Both the position numbers and the translations under genes were made by a program. A model generated the notes under the pieces. It worked only from the letters and a program-made list of their open reading frames with translations. It searched no databases and was not told where the DNA came from. Below are positions 63,442 through 64,000 of a stretch of 64,000 nucleotides of DNA, piece by piece. Source of the stretch: Polytrichum commune (Eukaryota > Streptophyta > Polytrichopsida > Polytrichales > Polytrichaceae); contig OX485805.1 of NCBI GenBank assembly GCA_950295325.1, positions 42,868,758 to 42,932,757 on the forward strand, written 5' to 3'. Within the stretch, counting starts at the first letter, position 1, and every line of letters begins with the position of its first letter.

Positions 63442-64000
63442 TTGGCACTTTAATTCAAGCCTTCACAAAGTGGGTTATATCCTCCTTTATGCACCGCCAA
63501 TGGTACCTCTTTGACACCATTCTATGGCGGTTTTTTCTTTGTCCTCTATGGCCGGCAATAGGACAATCACATTCTTCCTTCTAAATGGATAGCCTCAACT
63601 TGCCTTGTGGCACATACACCCGACTTTGCTTGCACTTGAACAATCCGTCCACCAACTTAACCTCTTAGAGCACCTTGCTCTTGCGAAGCTTACCTAAAAG
63701 CATTTGTGCTTCGGGGTAGTTAATTTACCCCTCCCGTATCTTGCATCACAAGTTTCCCTCACCGGCACACATTAGCCACAAGGTTTGGATGGTTCTCATT
63801 GCTTGGAACTCTTCCCGTCTACTTAGCGCATCCGGCACCACATTTCCACGGTCCGGTTTGTGGACCAAATCCACCTTCATAAGCGCCAAACTATATATCA
63901 TGCCACCGCAATGACTTGGCGCTCACTTGCGCTTGTATGTCAAAATACTTTTAGGACACATTGTCCATGTAGACCTTTGCTTTGTGCGACCTCAAATAAT

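Larger units (their letters stand above)
61441..64000 (-). mobile_element. Ty3/Gypsy chromovirus internal region (3' part of pol), decayed
   Basis: Reading down from 64000: an RNase H end (KAKVYMDNVS, VSAKSLRWHD, then PDALSRREEFQA in another frame), a zinc-binding integrase N-terminus at about 63570-63440 (GHRGQR, YHWRCIKEDI, C.KCQVNRTSY), the integrase core, and a chromodomain near 62400-62280. This order (RH, INT, chromodomain, 3' LTR) defines a chromovirus. Frameshifts and stops show it is defective. The rest of the element lies beyond the right edge. Confidence 0.9.

Overview
The window is nuclear DNA of a land plant with a large, repeat-rich genome. Three things show this: one intron-rich host gene spread over 6.4 kb with clean GT/AG introns, interstitial plant-type telomere repeats (TTTAGGG)n at three places, and very low gene density with nested retrotransposons and MITE-like elements. 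A fern, lycophyte, bryophyte or gymnosperm fits better than a small-genome angiosperm, but the sequence alone does not settle the lineage. Nothing looks bacterial or organellar.

Layout. 0.3-4.1 kb: a roughly 1-kb unit in tandem, the second copy split by a PIF/Harbinger-like MITE and a long foldback element. 4.1-15.4 kb: AT-rich non-coding DNA with an 892-bp TIR element. 15.49-21.90 kb: an apparently intact 13-exon family 1 glycoside hydrolase (beta-glucosidase) gene, with a TIR element in intron 9. 23.1-35.3 kb: element A, a decayed two-gene transposon. It carries a DUF7869-type putative transposase on the minus strand, broken by a 3.1-kb solo LTR with a 5-bp target duplication, an array of 22-bp palindromes, and a second gene on the plus strand. 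35.7-36.8 kb: a fragment of an FCP1/HAD-like phosphatase gene. 36.84-46.98 kb: element B, a paralogue of A with the same gene order but a different palindrome. Its second gene carries a ParB/sulfiredoxin-like DGQH motif. 47.2-47.8 kb: a tandem repeat with a fourth palindrome. 48.3-51.0 kb: a broken multi-exon permuted DNA methyltransferase gene (motif IV exon before motif I exon), interrupted within the motif I exon by a 972-bp solo LTR. 51.05-55.6 kb: a large inverted array of about 138-bp repeats, each with a third palindrome. 55.6-64 kb: more palindromes, another solo LTR, a second FCP1-like fragment, and the 3' part of a Ty3/Gypsy chromovirus on the minus strand.

Main result. Several palindrome families share one grammar: a 10-bp half-site ending in CG or CGG, a variable 2-bp spacer, then the inverted half-site. 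Half-sites include GTTTGGGTCG, TTTACGAACG, GGTGTCTCGG, AAGGCCTCGG (imperfect) and ACCCTCTCGG. Copies cluster at the 5' ends or in the 5' and internal introns of the element genes, and A and B use different half-sites in the same positions. This looks like element-specific dimeric DNA-binding sites that have diverged together with their element. The ParB-like protein or its N-terminal 'YVPK' domain is a candidate reader, and a DNA methyltransferase gene lies next to the same kind of array. The repeats, positions and motifs are seen directly; the functional links are inference. Most element genes here carry nonsense codons, frameshifts or insertions, so these copies are probably relics of a system that may be active elsewhere in the genome.
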